A stretch of 64,000 nt of DNA from Bizionia saleffrena (lineage in GTDB: Bacteria > Bacteroidota > Bacteroidia > Flavobacteriales > Flavobacteriaceae), in contig NZ_VSKM01000004.1 of NCBI RefSeq assembly GCF_008086175.1, forward strand, positions 186,001 to 250,000, written 5' to 3'. This document shows positions 28,151 to 37,685 of this stretch, piece by piece. The translations under genes were made by a program, and so were the position numbers. How positions within the stretch are numbered: the stretch's first letter is position 1; each line of letters begins with the position of its first letter. The notes under the pieces were generated by a model that was given only the letters and a program-made list of their open reading frames with translations, was not told the origin of the DNA and did not search any database.

Positions 28151-29335
28151 TTAATTTGCTTTTCTTCTTTTTCTTTCTTTTTTTAGCAACGACAACTCTC
28201 TACTCGTCTGCCCAGCAACCGAAGTGTTTTCCCCAGCACGTCTTATTAAATAAGGCATCACATCTTTTACAGGGCCAAAAGGCACATATTTTGCAACATT
28301 GTAACCAAGTGCCGCCATATTAAAGCTAATATGATCACTCATACCGTATAATTGACCAAACCATACACGATTATCATCCTTATCGATATTTAGATCCTCC
28401 ATAATTTGCATCCCTAAATAGGTGCTTTCTTCGTTATGCGTTCCTATAAATATCGAAATATCATTTAAGTTATCTAATATGTATTTTAAACAATCATTAA
28501 AATTAACGTCTGTTGTAAATTTATCTTTACAGATTGGAGATTCGTAATCTAACTCGTGGGCGCGCTCACGTTCTTTTTCCATATAAGCACCTCGCACAAT
28601 CTTAAACCCAGGCTTAAAACCTTCTTTTTTAGCACGTTTGTGTAATTCCTTTAAGTACTCTAACCTATCCCATCTGTAGGTTTGTAGTGTATTATAAACA
28701 ATAGGTCTTTCTCTATTATAAGTAGACATCATTTTTCCGACCAACTCGTCCGCCGCATCTTGCATCCAGCTCTCTTCACCATCAATTAAGATCTCTACAT
28801 CTCTCTCGCTTGCCAGTTTACAAATTGCGTCAAATCTAGATTCAATGCGTCTCCACTCCTTTTTCTCGTCTTCAGAAAAGGATTTGCCTTCTCCTTTTTT
28901 CTGATACAAGTAAAAACGCCCAAGACCAGTTGGTTTAAAAACAACAATGGGCAACGCTTTCTTTTCATCTGAAAACCCAACAATTTTAAGAAGTTTAAGC
29001 GTCGCTTCATCAAACTGCTCCTCTTCTTCCTTACCTTCAACCGAATAGTCTAAAACAGAACTCACTCCTTTAGTGTACATTTCTTCCACAACATCAAGAC
29101 AGTCTTCTTCATTAATACCACCGCAAAAATGATCAAAAACCGTTAGTCTAATCAATCTTTCGACGGGTAATTTTAACTTTAAGGCAAAAGTTGTTAAGGC
29201 AGCTCCTATCTTAACCAAAGGTTGGCTAGAAATCATTTTAAACAAAAAATAAGCGCGTTCTAATTCTGAATCGCTCTTTAAAGAAAATGCTACTTTCGTA
29301 TTTTCAAAAATTTTTACTTGACCCATTTTATTCAT
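28151..29335 (-). CDS. proline dehydrogenase
   Basis: 394 residues from the ATG at 29335, chosen over 29353 because it is closer to the usual IFENTKVAFSLKSD start. A FAD-dependent (beta/alpha)8 enzyme that oxidises proline to pyrroline-5-carboxylate. The family motifs KIVRGAYMEKERERA, FIGTHNEES and GQLYGMSDHIS are present, as is the C-terminal YLIRRAGENT. It is monofunctional; the P5C dehydrogenase half found in PutA is absent. A TATATTTG -7-like element lies just upstream. Confidence 0.95.
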   Translation of the reverse strand: MNKMGQVKIFENTKVAFSLKSDSELERAYFLFKMISSQPLVKIGAALTTFALKLKLPVERLIRLTVFDHFCGGINEEDCLDVVEEMYTKGVSSVLDYSVEGKEEEEQFDEATLKLLKIVGFSDEKKALPIVVFKPTGLGRFYLYQKKGEGKSFSEDEKKEWRRIESRFDAICKLASERDVEILIDGEESWMQDAADELVGKMMSTYNRERPIVYNTLQTYRWDRLEYLKELHKRAKKEGFKPGFKIVRGAYMEKERERAHELDYESPICKDKFTTDVNFNDCLKYILDNLNDISIFIGTHNEESTYLGMQIMEDLNIDKDDNRVWFGQLYGMSDHISFNMAALGYNVAKYVPFGPVKDVMPYLIRRAGENTSVAGQTSRELSLLKKERKRRKAN

Positions 29336-29424
29336 AAATAAGATATTTTGCAAATATACTTACTCGCGACTAATTATATTATAAAAAGACCTTATTTTCA
29401 CAATCTATTTAGACAATTAAAAAA

Positions 29425-30492
29425 ATGATTTCAATCACCACCCAAAATTACGCAATTCACTTTAGCAAGGCTAGTTACGACCACCTTAATGATTTCTTAA
29501 AAACCACAAATTATTCAAAATTGTTTTTTTTAGTAGACAATAACACTCACAATTATTGTTTACCTCACTTTTTAGCTCAGATTAAGACTGAAAAAGAGAT
29601 TGAAATTATTGAAATTGAAGCTGGTGAAATCCATAAAAATATAGAAACGTGCTCTGGTGTATGGAGCGCCCTTTCTGAGTTAAACGCCGATCGCAAAAGC
29701 TTACTCATTAATATTGGTGGTGGGGTTGTTACAGATCTTGGTGGCTTCGTGGCTTCCACTTTTAAAAGAGGTATAGACTTTATCAATGTTCCAACCTCGC
29801 TTTTAGCGATGGTAGATGCTTCAATTGGAGGTAAAACAGGCGTCGATCTAGGTAATTTAAAAAATCAAATAGGAGTTTTTAATCCGCCTAAAATGGTTGT
29901 AGTAGACACGCATTTTCTCGACACTTTACCACAACTTGAACTACGCTCTGGCCTAGCCGAAATGCTTAAGCACGGATTAATACATAATGAATTATACTGG
30001 AGCAAGTTAAGCAATTTACCTAAACTTACACTTGAAGATTTAGATACCTTGATTTTTGAGTCCATAATTATAAAGAAAGACATTGTAGAACAGGATCCTA
30101 ACGAAAATAACTTACGTAAAACTTTAAACTTTGGCCACACTATTGGTCACGCTATTGAATCTTATTATTTAAGTCAGCAAGACAAACCCACTCTATTACA
30201 TGGAGAAGCAATCGCTATCGGGATGGTTTTAGCCACTTATATTTCTACCAAAATAGCAGGTTTTCCAGAAGAGAAAAACACTACTATTAAAAGTGCAATC
30301 AAGTCTATTTATGGCGACGTGACAATCTCAGAAAACGACTACGCTCCTATTATAGATTTATTAAAATACGACAAGAAAAATGAACACGGTGCTATTAATT
30401 TCGTCTTATTAGAGGATGTTGGTAAACCTATAATAGATTGCAAAGTTGATAATGAATTAATCATAAAAGCTTTTAATTTTTACAACAAATAA
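29425..30492 (+). CDS. aroB: AroB: 3-dehydroquinate synthase
   Basis: 355 residues. NAD-binding INIGGGVVTDLGGFVASTFKRGIDF, the VPTSLLAMVDASIGGKTGVD block, and zinc-binding GHTIGHAIESYY and LLHGEAIAIGM are all present. It makes dehydroquinate from DAHP in the shikimate pathway. Divergent from the proline dehydrogenase gene. Confidence 0.97.
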   Translation: MISITTQNYAIHFSKASYDHLNDFLKTTNYSKLFFLVDNNTHNYCLPHFLAQIKTEKEIEIIEIEAGEIHKNIETCSGVWSALSELNADRKSLLINIGGGVVTDLGGFVASTFKRGIDFINVPTSLLAMVDASIGGKTGVDLGNLKNQIGVFNPPKMVVVDTHFLDTLPQLELRSGLAEMLKHGLIHNELYWSKLSNLPKLTLEDLDTLIFESIIIKKDIVEQDPNENNLRKTLNFGHTIGHAIESYYLSQQDKPTLLHGEAIAIGMVLATYISTKIAGFPEEKNTTIKSAIKSIYGDVTISENDYAPIIDLLKYDKKNEHGAINFVLLEDVGKPIIDCKVDNELIIKAFNFYNK

Positions 30493-30576
30493 CCTTAAAC
30501 GCATTGTATTTTTTCGTAATTTTAGAACAACTAGACTAGCTTACACGCCTAATTGTATTAATTTAAACTTGTTGTT

Positions 30577-30885
30577 ATGCGAAGAGTTCTTGTCGATTAC
30601 AAAAAACTAACACCAGAGGTACTACAGTTACTAACCTCTAAATTTCCTGATGGTTATGGGGATAAGGATATTATTACTTTTGATAACCATAGAAACGAAA
30701 CTATCGAGGCTATCGAAGTAAAAACAGAAGACACCACATACTTAGTAAAGGTAAGCTGCCGTTTGCATTACACTATGGCCAATTTGGATGATAATATTGA
30801 CCTTTTAGCACTAAATGAAGCTGGACATATTATTGTTGAAGAGGCTTTCTTTACTAAAAAAGATGAAGAAGATGAAGAAGAATAA
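30577..30885 (+). CDS. small acidic conserved protein, function unknown
   Basis: 102 residues, predicted soluble alpha/beta with an N-terminal RRVLVDYKKLTPEVLQLL helix and a Glu/Asp-rich tail (KKDEEDEEE). No family is recognised; it has the look of a lineage-restricted flavobacterial protein. It follows aroB by 84 bases and ends before a bidirectional terminator. Confidence 0.65.
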   Translation: MRRVLVDYKKLTPEVLQLLTSKFPDGYGDKDIITFDNHRNETIEAIEVKTEDTTYLVKVSCRLHYTMANLDDNIDLLALNEAGHIIVEEAFFTKKDEEDEEE

Positions 30886-30964
30886 AACATTCTAATTATC
30901 TGTAAAAGTGTTAACTTCTAGTAATTTATGCAATTCCGGCAATATTTTAGACTAAATATTAAAC

Positions 30965-31000
30965 AAAAACGCCCTTTAGCTTACACTAAAGGGCGTTTTT
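30965..31000. terminator. bidirectional terminator
   Basis: AAAAACGCCCTTTAG (30965-30979) and CTAAAGGGCGTTTTT (30986-31000) form a 15-bp stem with a 6-base loop between convergent genes. Confidence 0.92.
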
Positions 31001-31019
31001 ACTCTTACTTTAATTATAA

Positions 31020-31499
31020 TTACATCTCTCTAAAAATGTCGTGCATTAAACGTTTCTTATCGTTTAAGCTTTCCTCTAAAGAAATCATAGTTTCAGTTCT
31101 ATAAACACCATCGATATCGTCTAACATAAAGATGATATCTTTTGCATGTTCTGTGTCTTTAGCACGAATTTTACAAAAAATGTTGAATTTCCCAGTCGTT
31201 ACGTGAGCAACAGTCACATAAGGCAGTAAATTAATACGCTCTAAAACAAATTTTGTTTGCGACGTATTCTGCAGGAATATACCAACATACGCTATAAAAG
31301 AGTATCCTAACTTCTTATAATCTATTGTTAACGAAGAGCCTTTTATAATACCAGCATCTTCCATCTTTTTTACTCTTACATGAACAGTTCCAGCAGAAAT
31401 CAATAGCTTTTTTGCTATGTCTGTAAAAGGAACACGAGTATTATCTATCAACATATCAAGGATTTGATGATCTACCTCGTCTAGTCTAAATTTTGCCAT
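31020..31499 (-). CDS. Lrp/AsnC-family transcriptional regulator
   Basis: 159 residues. An N-terminal winged HTH (about 5-60; LDEVDHQILDMLIDN through VRVKKMEDAGIIKG) joins a C-terminal RAM ligand domain (about 70-150). Members sense amino acids and act as dimers or octamers. Preceded on its strand by TATTTTTG, a -7-like element. Its target is unknown; nearby proline dehydrogenase and M14 peptidase genes are only positional candidates. Confidence 0.92.
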   Translation of the reverse strand: MAKFRLDEVDHQILDMLIDNTRVPFTDIAKKLLISAGTVHVRVKKMEDAGIIKGSSLTIDYKKLGYSFIAYVGIFLQNTSQTKFVLERINLLPYVTVAHVTTGKFNIFCKIRAKDTEHAKDIIFMLDDIDGVYRTETMISLEESLNDKKRLMHDIFREM

Positions 31500-31563
31500 T
31501 TCAATTAATTATTAAATATTATGCAAAAATACTATAATCTTATTAAGTTTTAGAGAATAAAAG

Positions 31564-32715
31564 TTAATTATTACCTAATTTTAATGATAATACTTCATTA
31601 TTTAAAAGGACTGAATTCACGGTCATACCTACCTGCAATTCACCAGTATTTATCGAAATCAACGGTTTACCATTAGCATTTATCTCTCTATGACCATAAT
31701 TTGATAATCCCTTATCGATTTTGACTATTTTCGGAATAAAAACAATAGAATCACTTAACAATTGTTCGTCATATTGAATAGCGACACTTCTTATAACACC
31801 ACCAATTATGGCATTTTTAATGATTATATCAAAGAACAATTTCTCATTTTGAGGTGTTTTAAGATACATTTCAACATCTTTTTCACTTAAAGTATTTAGT
31901 CTAATAGCGCTCAAAGCCACTAAATAAGACTGAAACACTAACCGCCGCACCTCTTCCCTATCGTAATCCTCCTTATAATGTCCCGCCTCAAATAAAACCG
32001 TTGGCACGTTTAACGCCTGAAAGGTATCGCCTACGCAGTCTATATTAAAGGAATCATCGTAAATCCCCACTTGACCAGGTATTTCTTTATATAAAGTCTC
32101 CGTCATTCTATTTATAACAGACATAGCAACTGCTCTTGTTTGGGTTACAGAGCGCTGTTCATCTTGCGCTGGAGACAAAAAAGATAAGGTCGCTACTTTA
32201 TTATCATGTCCAGCACTAAAAATGGTACGCTGACCATGCAGATTAAAACAATAATGCGGTTTAAAGGCATCAAAACAAGCTCTTAACGCTCGGCTTTCTG
32301 GCTGAGAGAGGTTTTGCGCATCCCGATTTAAGTCTATTGAATTAGCATTTAAACGCGTATACGCTTTAGCACCATCTGGATTTAAAATAGGAATAATAGT
32401 CAAGGTAAAGTGCTTTAAAATGGTTTCAGACATTTCAGAATTCCCTTTTAATGTGTTTATTAAATCAAAAAGAGCTTTAGTTGTTGTCGCTTCATTACCG
32501 TGCATTTGAGACCACATCAATATTTTTTTATGCCCCGTACCTATTGTTATTGAATAAATATTATGATCGTTTACAGAAACGCCAATAACCGTAACTTTAA
32601 ATTCTTTAGGCAATTTAGTTAATAAAGGTTCTATGTGGTTAGAGTGTATATAACGTCCAAAAAGAGAACGCTCTTTGTGCTTTAAAAAAAGAGATTGAAG
32701 TGCTTCTATTTCCAT
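31564..32715 (-). CDS. M14-family zinc carboxypeptidase
   Basis: 383 residues. Zinc ligands HGNE (H72, E75) and CFNLHGQR (H160), the NPDGA...NANSIDLNRD substrate block (113-132), and the catalytic Glu in VLFEAGHY near 242 are all present. No signal peptide was seen, so it may act in the cytoplasm on peptides or modified amino acids. Divergent from the XRE gene, with operator-like palindromes from 27 bases upstream. Confidence 0.9.
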   Translation of the reverse strand: MEIEALQSLFLKHKERSLFGRYIHSNHIEPLLTKLPKEFKVTVIGVSVNDHNIYSITIGTGHKKILMWSQMHGNEATTTKALFDLINTLKGNSEMSETILKHFTLTIIPILNPDGAKAYTRLNANSIDLNRDAQNLSQPESRALRACFDAFKPHYCFNLHGQRTIFSAGHDNKVATLSFLSPAQDEQRSVTQTRAVAMSVINRMTETLYKEIPGQVGIYDDSFNIDCVGDTFQALNVPTVLFEAGHYKEDYDREEVRRLVFQSYLVALSAIRLNTLSEKDVEMYLKTPQNEKLFFDIIIKNAIIGGVIRSVAIQYDEQLLSDSIVFIPKIVKIDKGLSNYGHREINANGKPLISINTGELQVGMTVNSVLLNNEVLSLKLGNN

Positions 32716-32741
32716 ATGTAAATTTTAAGTGTTACAAAGGT

Positions 32742-32753
32742 AAACAATTGTTT
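32742..32753. promoter_or_regulatory. operator-like palindrome 1 (AAACAATTGTTT)
   Basis: Perfect 12-bp palindrome whose core ACAATTGT recurs 14 bp downstream. It lies about 27 bases upstream of the M14 gene start on the minus strand, where a repressor would block transcription. Confidence 0.5.
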
Positions 32754-32755
32754 TG

Positions 32756-32767
32756 TTACAATTGTAA
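32756..32767. promoter_or_regulatory. operator-like palindrome 2 (TTACAATTGTAA)
   Basis: Perfect 12-bp palindrome sharing the core of site 1; the extended form is GTTACAATTGTAAAC. Sites 1 and 2 are centred 14 bp apart, so they may allow cooperative binding. Confidence 0.55.
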
Positions 32768-32800
32768 ACAGTTCTTTTTGCTTGGTCAGCGTACTAATGT

Positions 32801-32812
32801 ATACAAATGTTA
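32801..32812. promoter_or_regulatory. operator-like site 3 (ATACAAATGTTA)
   Basis: Imperfect palindrome; read on the other strand, TAACATTTGTAT is close to the site just upstream of the XRE gene. Confidence 0.35.
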
Positions 32813-32978
32813 CCAGTCTTTAACAGTGATTACTACACGGATTCCGAATAATGCATAGCAATACGTCTCACATAGTTAATATATTGTATTTCAATAACTT
32901 ATAATATTCTACTTAAAGCTTATGTTGACTATGAAATATTAAATATCTTATAATTATTGGTAGTTCTAAATAATAAGT

Positions 32979-32990
32979 TTACATTTGTAA
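32979..32990. promoter_or_regulatory. operator-like site 4 (TTACATTTGTAA)
   Basis: Near-palindrome, symmetrical in 10 of 12 positions, inside GTTTACATTTGTAAC. It lies 29 bases before the XRE start codon, at a position suitable for autoregulation. Confidence 0.5.
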
Positions 32991-33012
32991 CGTTCAATAA
33001 CGACTAACCCGT

Positions 33013-33028
33013 GTTTACAATGATAAAC
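33013..33028. promoter_or_regulatory. operator-like site 5 overlapping the XRE start codon
   Basis: GTTTACAATGATAAAC has perfect 5-bp arms (GTTTA/TAAAC) and contains the ATG of the XRE gene. It resembles sites 2 and 4; chance occurrence cannot be excluded. Confidence 0.3.
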
Positions 33029-33454
33029 AATGCTGATTTTGCTAAACGCCTTCAAAAGGTGATCGATTTCAACAGTGAAAGTGCTTCTTCTTTCGCCGAA
33101 AAAATAGGTGTGCAGCGTTCTACTATTTCACATATTCTTTCCGGTAGAAATAAACCAAGTTTAGAATTTGTACTAAAGGTACTCGCCCATTTTCCAGAAG
33201 TAGAATTGTATTGGTTAATGAATGGAAAGGGACAATTTCCTGCTCAAACAAAAAACGACGTTCAAAACCAAAAACAAACTGAACCGAAAGAACATTTATT
33301 TTCAAACAGAAACTCGGATGAAAACTCAAAGAACAATTCGAAACATATAGAATCTGAGAACACCCCCTCTTCAATAATTTCAAATTCAAAAAAAGAAATT
33401 GATCGTATTGTTATTTTTTATAAAGACGGTAGTTTTTCAAATTTCGAGAATTAA
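33020..33454 (+). CDS. XRE-family helix-turn-helix regulator
   Basis: 144 residues from the ATG at 33020; an in-frame GTG nine bases upstream is less likely. An N-terminal HTH_3 domain (about 4-60) with SFAEKIGVQRSTISHILSGRNKPSLEF is followed by a disordered Asn/Ser/Gln-rich linker and a short C-terminal strand segment (DRIVIFYKDGSFSNFEN). The cI-like HTH with no peptidase domain suggests a simple repressor. The palindromes around its start and in front of the divergent M14 gene are candidate targets. Confidence 0.85.
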   Translation: MINNADFAKRLQKVIDFNSESASSFAEKIGVQRSTISHILSGRNKPSLEFVLKVLAHFPEVELYWLMNGKGQFPAQTKNDVQNQKQTEPKEHLFSNRNSDENSKNNSKHIESENTPSSIISNSKKEIDRIVIFYKDGSFSNFEN

Positions 33455-33597
33455 GTACACGGCTAATAATAAAATGAAATACGCGATTCTCAGGACAATG
33501 ATTATTACGCTATAATAGGTATGAAATTTTTCGTTTATCAAAATTTTATAAGCGCATTTGATTATTTCATTTTGTAGCTTTACAAAAAATATAATTT

Positions 33598-33969
33598 ATG
33601 AAACATATAGCGTTATTCTCACTCTTATTATTAGTTCTAGGATGTAATCAACCAGACCGTAATTGCAACGATTTTAAAACCGGAACTTTTAAATTCAACT
33701 ATATGGTAGATGGAGAAGAACAAGTAGGACACTTTACAAGAACTGAAGATTTACAAATTGAAACTTACGGAACCCGCATAGATTCTTCTATGGTTCGATG
33801 GGTTAACGATTGCGAAGTCATCTTTAAAACAATCAACCCTAAAAGTATGGCTGAACAGAAAGATGTGCACATTAAAATTATTACAACCACCGCAAACTCT
33901 TATACTTTTGAATATTCTTATGTTGGAGAAGTAGCTAAACAAAAAGGAGAAGCGACTAAAACTGACTGA
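33598..33969 (+). CDS. small lipoprotein of unknown function
   Basis: 123 residues with a lipoprotein signal ending at C16 (LVLGC) and a beta-rich soluble part with two more Cys (RNC, NDC). It starts 143 bases after the XRE gene and ends two bases before terC. Homologues in this family may carry the label 'DNA topoisomerase IV', probably copied from the nearby parC gene; nothing in this sequence supports such a function. Confidence 0.8.
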   Translation: MKHIALFSLLLLVLGCNQPDRNCNDFKTGTFKFNYMVDGEEQVGHFTRTEDLQIETYGTRIDSSMVRWVNDCEVIFKTINPKSMAEQKDVHIKIITTTANSYTFEYSYVGEVAKQKGEATKTD

Positions 33970-33971
33970 CT

Positions 33972-34763
33972 ATGATTGAGTTTTTTACTTCGAGCGATGC
34001 TATTTTTGCTCTATTAACACTAACCTTCTTAGAGATTATATTGGGTATAGACAACATTGTATTTATTTCTATAGCCGCAAATAAACTTCCGGAGCACCAA
34101 CGCAAGAAAGCAACCAACATAGGTCTTTTATTGGCAATGGTACAACGCGTAGTTTTGCTGTTTTTTGTATCGTTTTTAATTGGGTTATCTAAGCCTTTTT
34201 ATGTCGTTGATACCGATTGGTTACACTTAGAAATAAGTTGGCAAGCTATTATTTTATTCTCGGGTGGGCTTTTTTTATTATATAAAAGCACCTCTGAAAT
34301 TAGAGAGAAAGTAGAAACACCTCTTCACGATGAAAACCAAGTGAAAGGAAAGAAAATTCATTCCTTAAAACAGGCCATTATTCAAATTTTATTAATCGAC
34401 TTTATCTTTTCTATCGATTCAATTTTAACTGCTGTAGGGATGACGAATGGCTTATCGGGCAACCATAATTACAATTTAATTTTAATGATTATTGCTGTGG
34501 TCATTTCAATTGGTATAATGATTGGCTTCGCTAATAAAATTAGAGACTTTATAGAAGAACATCCAAGTATTCAGTTACTTGCTTTAGCATTTTTAATCTT
34601 AATTGGCTTTATGTTAATTACTGAAGCCGCTCACCTATCCCACACCGAGTTTTTCGGTAATTCGGTTGGAGCAATTCCTAAAGGGTATTTATATTTCGCT
34701 ATAGCATTCTCTTTATTTATTGAATTCTTAAGCTTTAAAGTGAGTAAAAAGCCAAAGAAATAA
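33972..34763 (+). CDS. TerC-family integral membrane protein
   Basis: 263 residues with about seven transmembrane helices. The motif FLEIILGIDNIVFISI opens the protein and IDFIFSIDSILTAVGM, with paired Asp residues, lies mid-protein; both are TerC hallmarks. Members export metal ions such as manganese or are linked to tellurite resistance. It is likely co-transcribed with the lipoprotein, two bases away. Confidence 0.9.
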   Translation: MIEFFTSSDAIFALLTLTFLEIILGIDNIVFISIAANKLPEHQRKKATNIGLLLAMVQRVVLLFFVSFLIGLSKPFYVVDTDWLHLEISWQAIILFSGGLFLLYKSTSEIREKVETPLHDENQVKGKKIHSLKQAIIQILLIDFIFSIDSILTAVGMTNGLSGNHNYNLILMIIAVVISIGIMIGFANKIRDFIEEHPSIQLLALAFLILIGFMLITEAAHLSHTEFFGNSVGAIPKGYLYFAIAFSLFIEFLSFKVSKKPKK

Positions 34764-34781
34764 CACGGGAATTTTACTATA

Positions 34782-34818
34782 AAAAAAGCCCATCTTTACT
34801 TAAAGATGGGCTTTTTTA
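34782..34818. terminator. bidirectional terminator
   Basis: AAAAAAAGCCCATCTTT and AAAGATGGGCTTTTTT flank a 4-base loop ACTT between the convergent terC-like and parC genes. Confidence 0.92.
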
Positions 34819-34837
34819 GTGTTTGTTATTTATAAGA

Positions 34838-37489
34838 TTAGAATAATGTAGACTGGCCATTATCATCTTCTGAATTTGAAGCTTTAGTCTCATCATCTGT
34901 TGTTTTTGAAACAGACATATCCTCTTCTTCAATTACTTCTAAATCTTCCGCTGGAATTTCTTCTGGTGCTTCGTAAGGAATAGATTCCATTATATGGATG
35001 GCATTTACCCTGTCTTTCGTTAATTGATTCCCTTGCGCAGCAATTCCTTTAATAGAGATAAATTCCTCTAAGTTTATGGGCTCATTCTCTTTGCGATCTT
35101 TACCTCTTTCTTTTTTAAATTCTATTTCGGCCATAGGCTTCCAATCGGTAGATACAATTTCTAAAAACGAATTGGGATGATTAGAAATAAACTGCTCTTC
35201 TCTATTTTCATTTTCGATAATAAAACGCTTTACGTAATACATCTCTTTCTCTCCATCAAAATAAATTGCTGAAATAGGTTTTTTAGGCACCCACTTTTCC
35301 ATCACCAACATATCATTATCAAAATGCGTAGTCACTTCAGGAATTATAGTTTTCGCAATCCCTTTTTGGGTAATTACCAAAATACGATCTTCTCCTCTAA
35401 ATTCACCAACTAATTCTCCGCGCTCATCAACATTAAGACGCTGCACAGTATCGTCGTACCAAATTTTTCTAGGCTTTAAAGTCGACACACCTTTTTCTTT
35501 TAATTCTATCTTTTTAACAGGATGTTTGCTCACTAAATTACCTTTAGAAGCTCTTCCTTTTATTAAAATATCAGCAAAATCGATATCCCATTTTAATTTT
35601 TTTACACTTCCCACTTGTCGTAAAAACACGGTAATTACCTCAGCTTCTCCATTAGGGTTCGCAGTGAAATATAGTGCTTTCGAACTTTTATTACCATTGG
35701 TTAAATCGTATTCTTTATCGCGAGTAATAGAAGTTACTGCAAAACGTTTAATATAAGAAGGGCCTTTGCTTCCATCTTTATACACCAAATTATAAATGGT
35801 ACGTTTATCTTTCTTTTTAAATACTGCTACGTATATAATGCCTTTGCCAACAAAGGTTTTAGAATCTACCTTTGAGACCATCATTTTACCGTCGGCAGTA
35901 AATGCAATAATATCGTCTATATCACTACAATCGCAAACATATTCATCGCGCTTTAAAGACGTACCAATAAAACCTTCCTCTTTATTAACGTATAACTTTG
36001 TGTTTCTAATCACCACTTTGGTAGCATCGACATCTTCAAACGTTCTTAATTCTGTTTTTCGTTCTCTACCGGCGCCATACTCTTTTTTAAGTCGTGTAAA
36101 AAAAGCGATCGCATACTCTATTAAATGTGCTAAATGATGTTTAACCTCTGCTATTTGTTCTTCTAAAGCATCAATTTTTTGTTGCGCTTTATCGATATCA
36201 AATTTTGAAATTCTTTTAATTCGTATCTCCGTTAAACGCGCAATATCGTCAACAGTAACAGCACGTTTCAGGTGTTTTATATGTGGTTGAAGTCCTTTTT
36301 CGATAGCAGAAATAACGCCATCCCAAGTTTCTTCTTCCTCAATATCGCGATAAATTCTATTTTCTATAAAAATGCGCTCTAAACTCGCGAAGTGCCATTG
36401 CTCTTCAAATTCTCCTAATTTAATTTCAAGCTCTTGTTTTAAAAGCTGAACCGTATTATCAGTACTTCGGCGTAACATTTCGGTAACACCAACAAACAAT
36501 GGTTTATTATTTTCAATAACACAACCCAATGGTGAAATAGACGTTTCACAATTGGTAAACGCATACAAGGCGTCGATAGTTTTATCTGGCGATAATCCTG
36601 ATGGCAAATGAATAAGAATTTCCACTTCGGCAGCCGTATTGTCTTCAATTTTTTTAATCTTTATTTTCCCTTTATCGTTCGCTTTTAAAACAGAATCGAT
36701 TAAAGAGGAGGTTGTCGTACCGAAAGGAATTTCAGAAATAACCAACGTGTTTTTATCGAGTTGCGAAATTTTAGCACGCACATGTACTTTCCCTCCACGC
36801 AAACCATCGTTATAATCAGAACAATCTGCTATTCCGGCTGTTGGAAAATCTGGTAAAATAGTAAAGCGCTTACCCTGTAAATGTTTTACCGAAGCGTCGA
36901 TTAACTCTATAAAGTTATGAGGTAAAATTTTAGTAGATAATCCTACAGCAATCCCTTCTCCTCCTTGTGCTAAAAGCAACGGAAACATTACCGGTAAATT
37001 TATAGGCTCTTTTCTACGGCCATCGTAACTAGATTGCCACTGGGTAATTTTTGGATTGAAAACAACATCCATTCCAAATTTTGAAATTCTTGCTTCTATA
37101 TAACGTGCTGCTGCAGCGCGATCTCCTGTAAGAATATTCCCCCAGTTTCCTTGCGTATCTATTAACAAGTCTTTTTGACCAATTTGCACCATTGCATCGG
37201 CAATACTCGCATCTCCGTGCGGGTGATATTGCATAGTATGCCCCACAATATTAGCTACTTTATTGTAACGCCCATCGTCTAAATCCTTCATAGAATGCAT
37301 AATACGACGCTGCACCGGTTTGAAACCGTCTTCTATTGCAGGAACCGCACGTTCCAAAATTACATACGAAGCATAATCGAGAAACCATTCTTTATACATT
37401 CCTGTAATTCGGGTAATGGTTTCTTGCGGTTCCTGGGTATTTAAATCTTCTAAGTTATCGTTTGTTAGTTCGTCGTTGTCTTCTGCCAT
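34838..37489 (-). CDS. parC: ParC: DNA topoisomerase IV subunit A (GyrA-like)
   Basis: 883 residues from the ATG at 37489 (MAEDNDELT), preferred over the upstream frame start at 37516. The catalytic tyrosine is Y130 in GDRAAAARYIEARI, and the quinolone-sensitive segment HPHGDASIADAM lies at 89-100. A C-terminal beta-pinwheel region (about 500-800) is followed by an acidic, Ser-rich tail. The type IIA topoisomerase decatenates chromosomes with ParE, whose gene lies 196 bases upstream on the same strand. Confidence 0.95.
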   Translation of the reverse strand: MAEDNDELTNDNLEDLNTQEPQETITRITGMYKEWFLDYASYVILERAVPAIEDGFKPVQRRIMHSMKDLDDGRYNKVANIVGHTMQYHPHGDASIADAMVQIGQKDLLIDTQGNWGNILTGDRAAAARYIEARISKFGMDVVFNPKITQWQSSYDGRRKEPINLPVMFPLLLAQGGEGIAVGLSTKILPHNFIELIDASVKHLQGKRFTILPDFPTAGIADCSDYNDGLRGGKVHVRAKISQLDKNTLVISEIPFGTTTSSLIDSVLKANDKGKIKIKKIEDNTAAEVEILIHLPSGLSPDKTIDALYAFTNCETSISPLGCVIENNKPLFVGVTEMLRRSTDNTVQLLKQELEIKLGEFEEQWHFASLERIFIENRIYRDIEEEETWDGVISAIEKGLQPHIKHLKRAVTVDDIARLTEIRIKRISKFDIDKAQQKIDALEEQIAEVKHHLAHLIEYAIAFFTRLKKEYGAGRERKTELRTFEDVDATKVVIRNTKLYVNKEEGFIGTSLKRDEYVCDCSDIDDIIAFTADGKMMVSKVDSKTFVGKGIIYVAVFKKKDKRTIYNLVYKDGSKGPSYIKRFAVTSITRDKEYDLTNGNKSSKALYFTANPNGEAEVITVFLRQVGSVKKLKWDIDFADILIKGRASKGNLVSKHPVKKIELKEKGVSTLKPRKIWYDDTVQRLNVDERGELVGEFRGEDRILVITQKGIAKTIIPEVTTHFDNDMLVMEKWVPKKPISAIYFDGEKEMYYVKRFIIENENREEQFISNHPNSFLEIVSTDWKPMAEIEFKKERGKDRKENEPINLEEFISIKGIAAQGNQLTKDRVNAIHIMESIPYEAPEEIPAEDLEVIEEEDMSVSKTTDDETKASNSEDDNGQSTLF

Positions 37490-37685
37490 ATTGCGTATTC
37501 CTTCGTGGGGAGGCATTTTATTAGTTTTGTTTTAAATATCACTGTATTTAAACTCCAATTCAATCCTTAAAATTTATACAGTGTTTTCAATTTCAAAATG
37601 AACTATAAATCACTGTAAATTAATAGTATAATCATTTAATTATTTGATAACTAATATAATTAAATCTGTTTTCTTCTCTAGGAAG

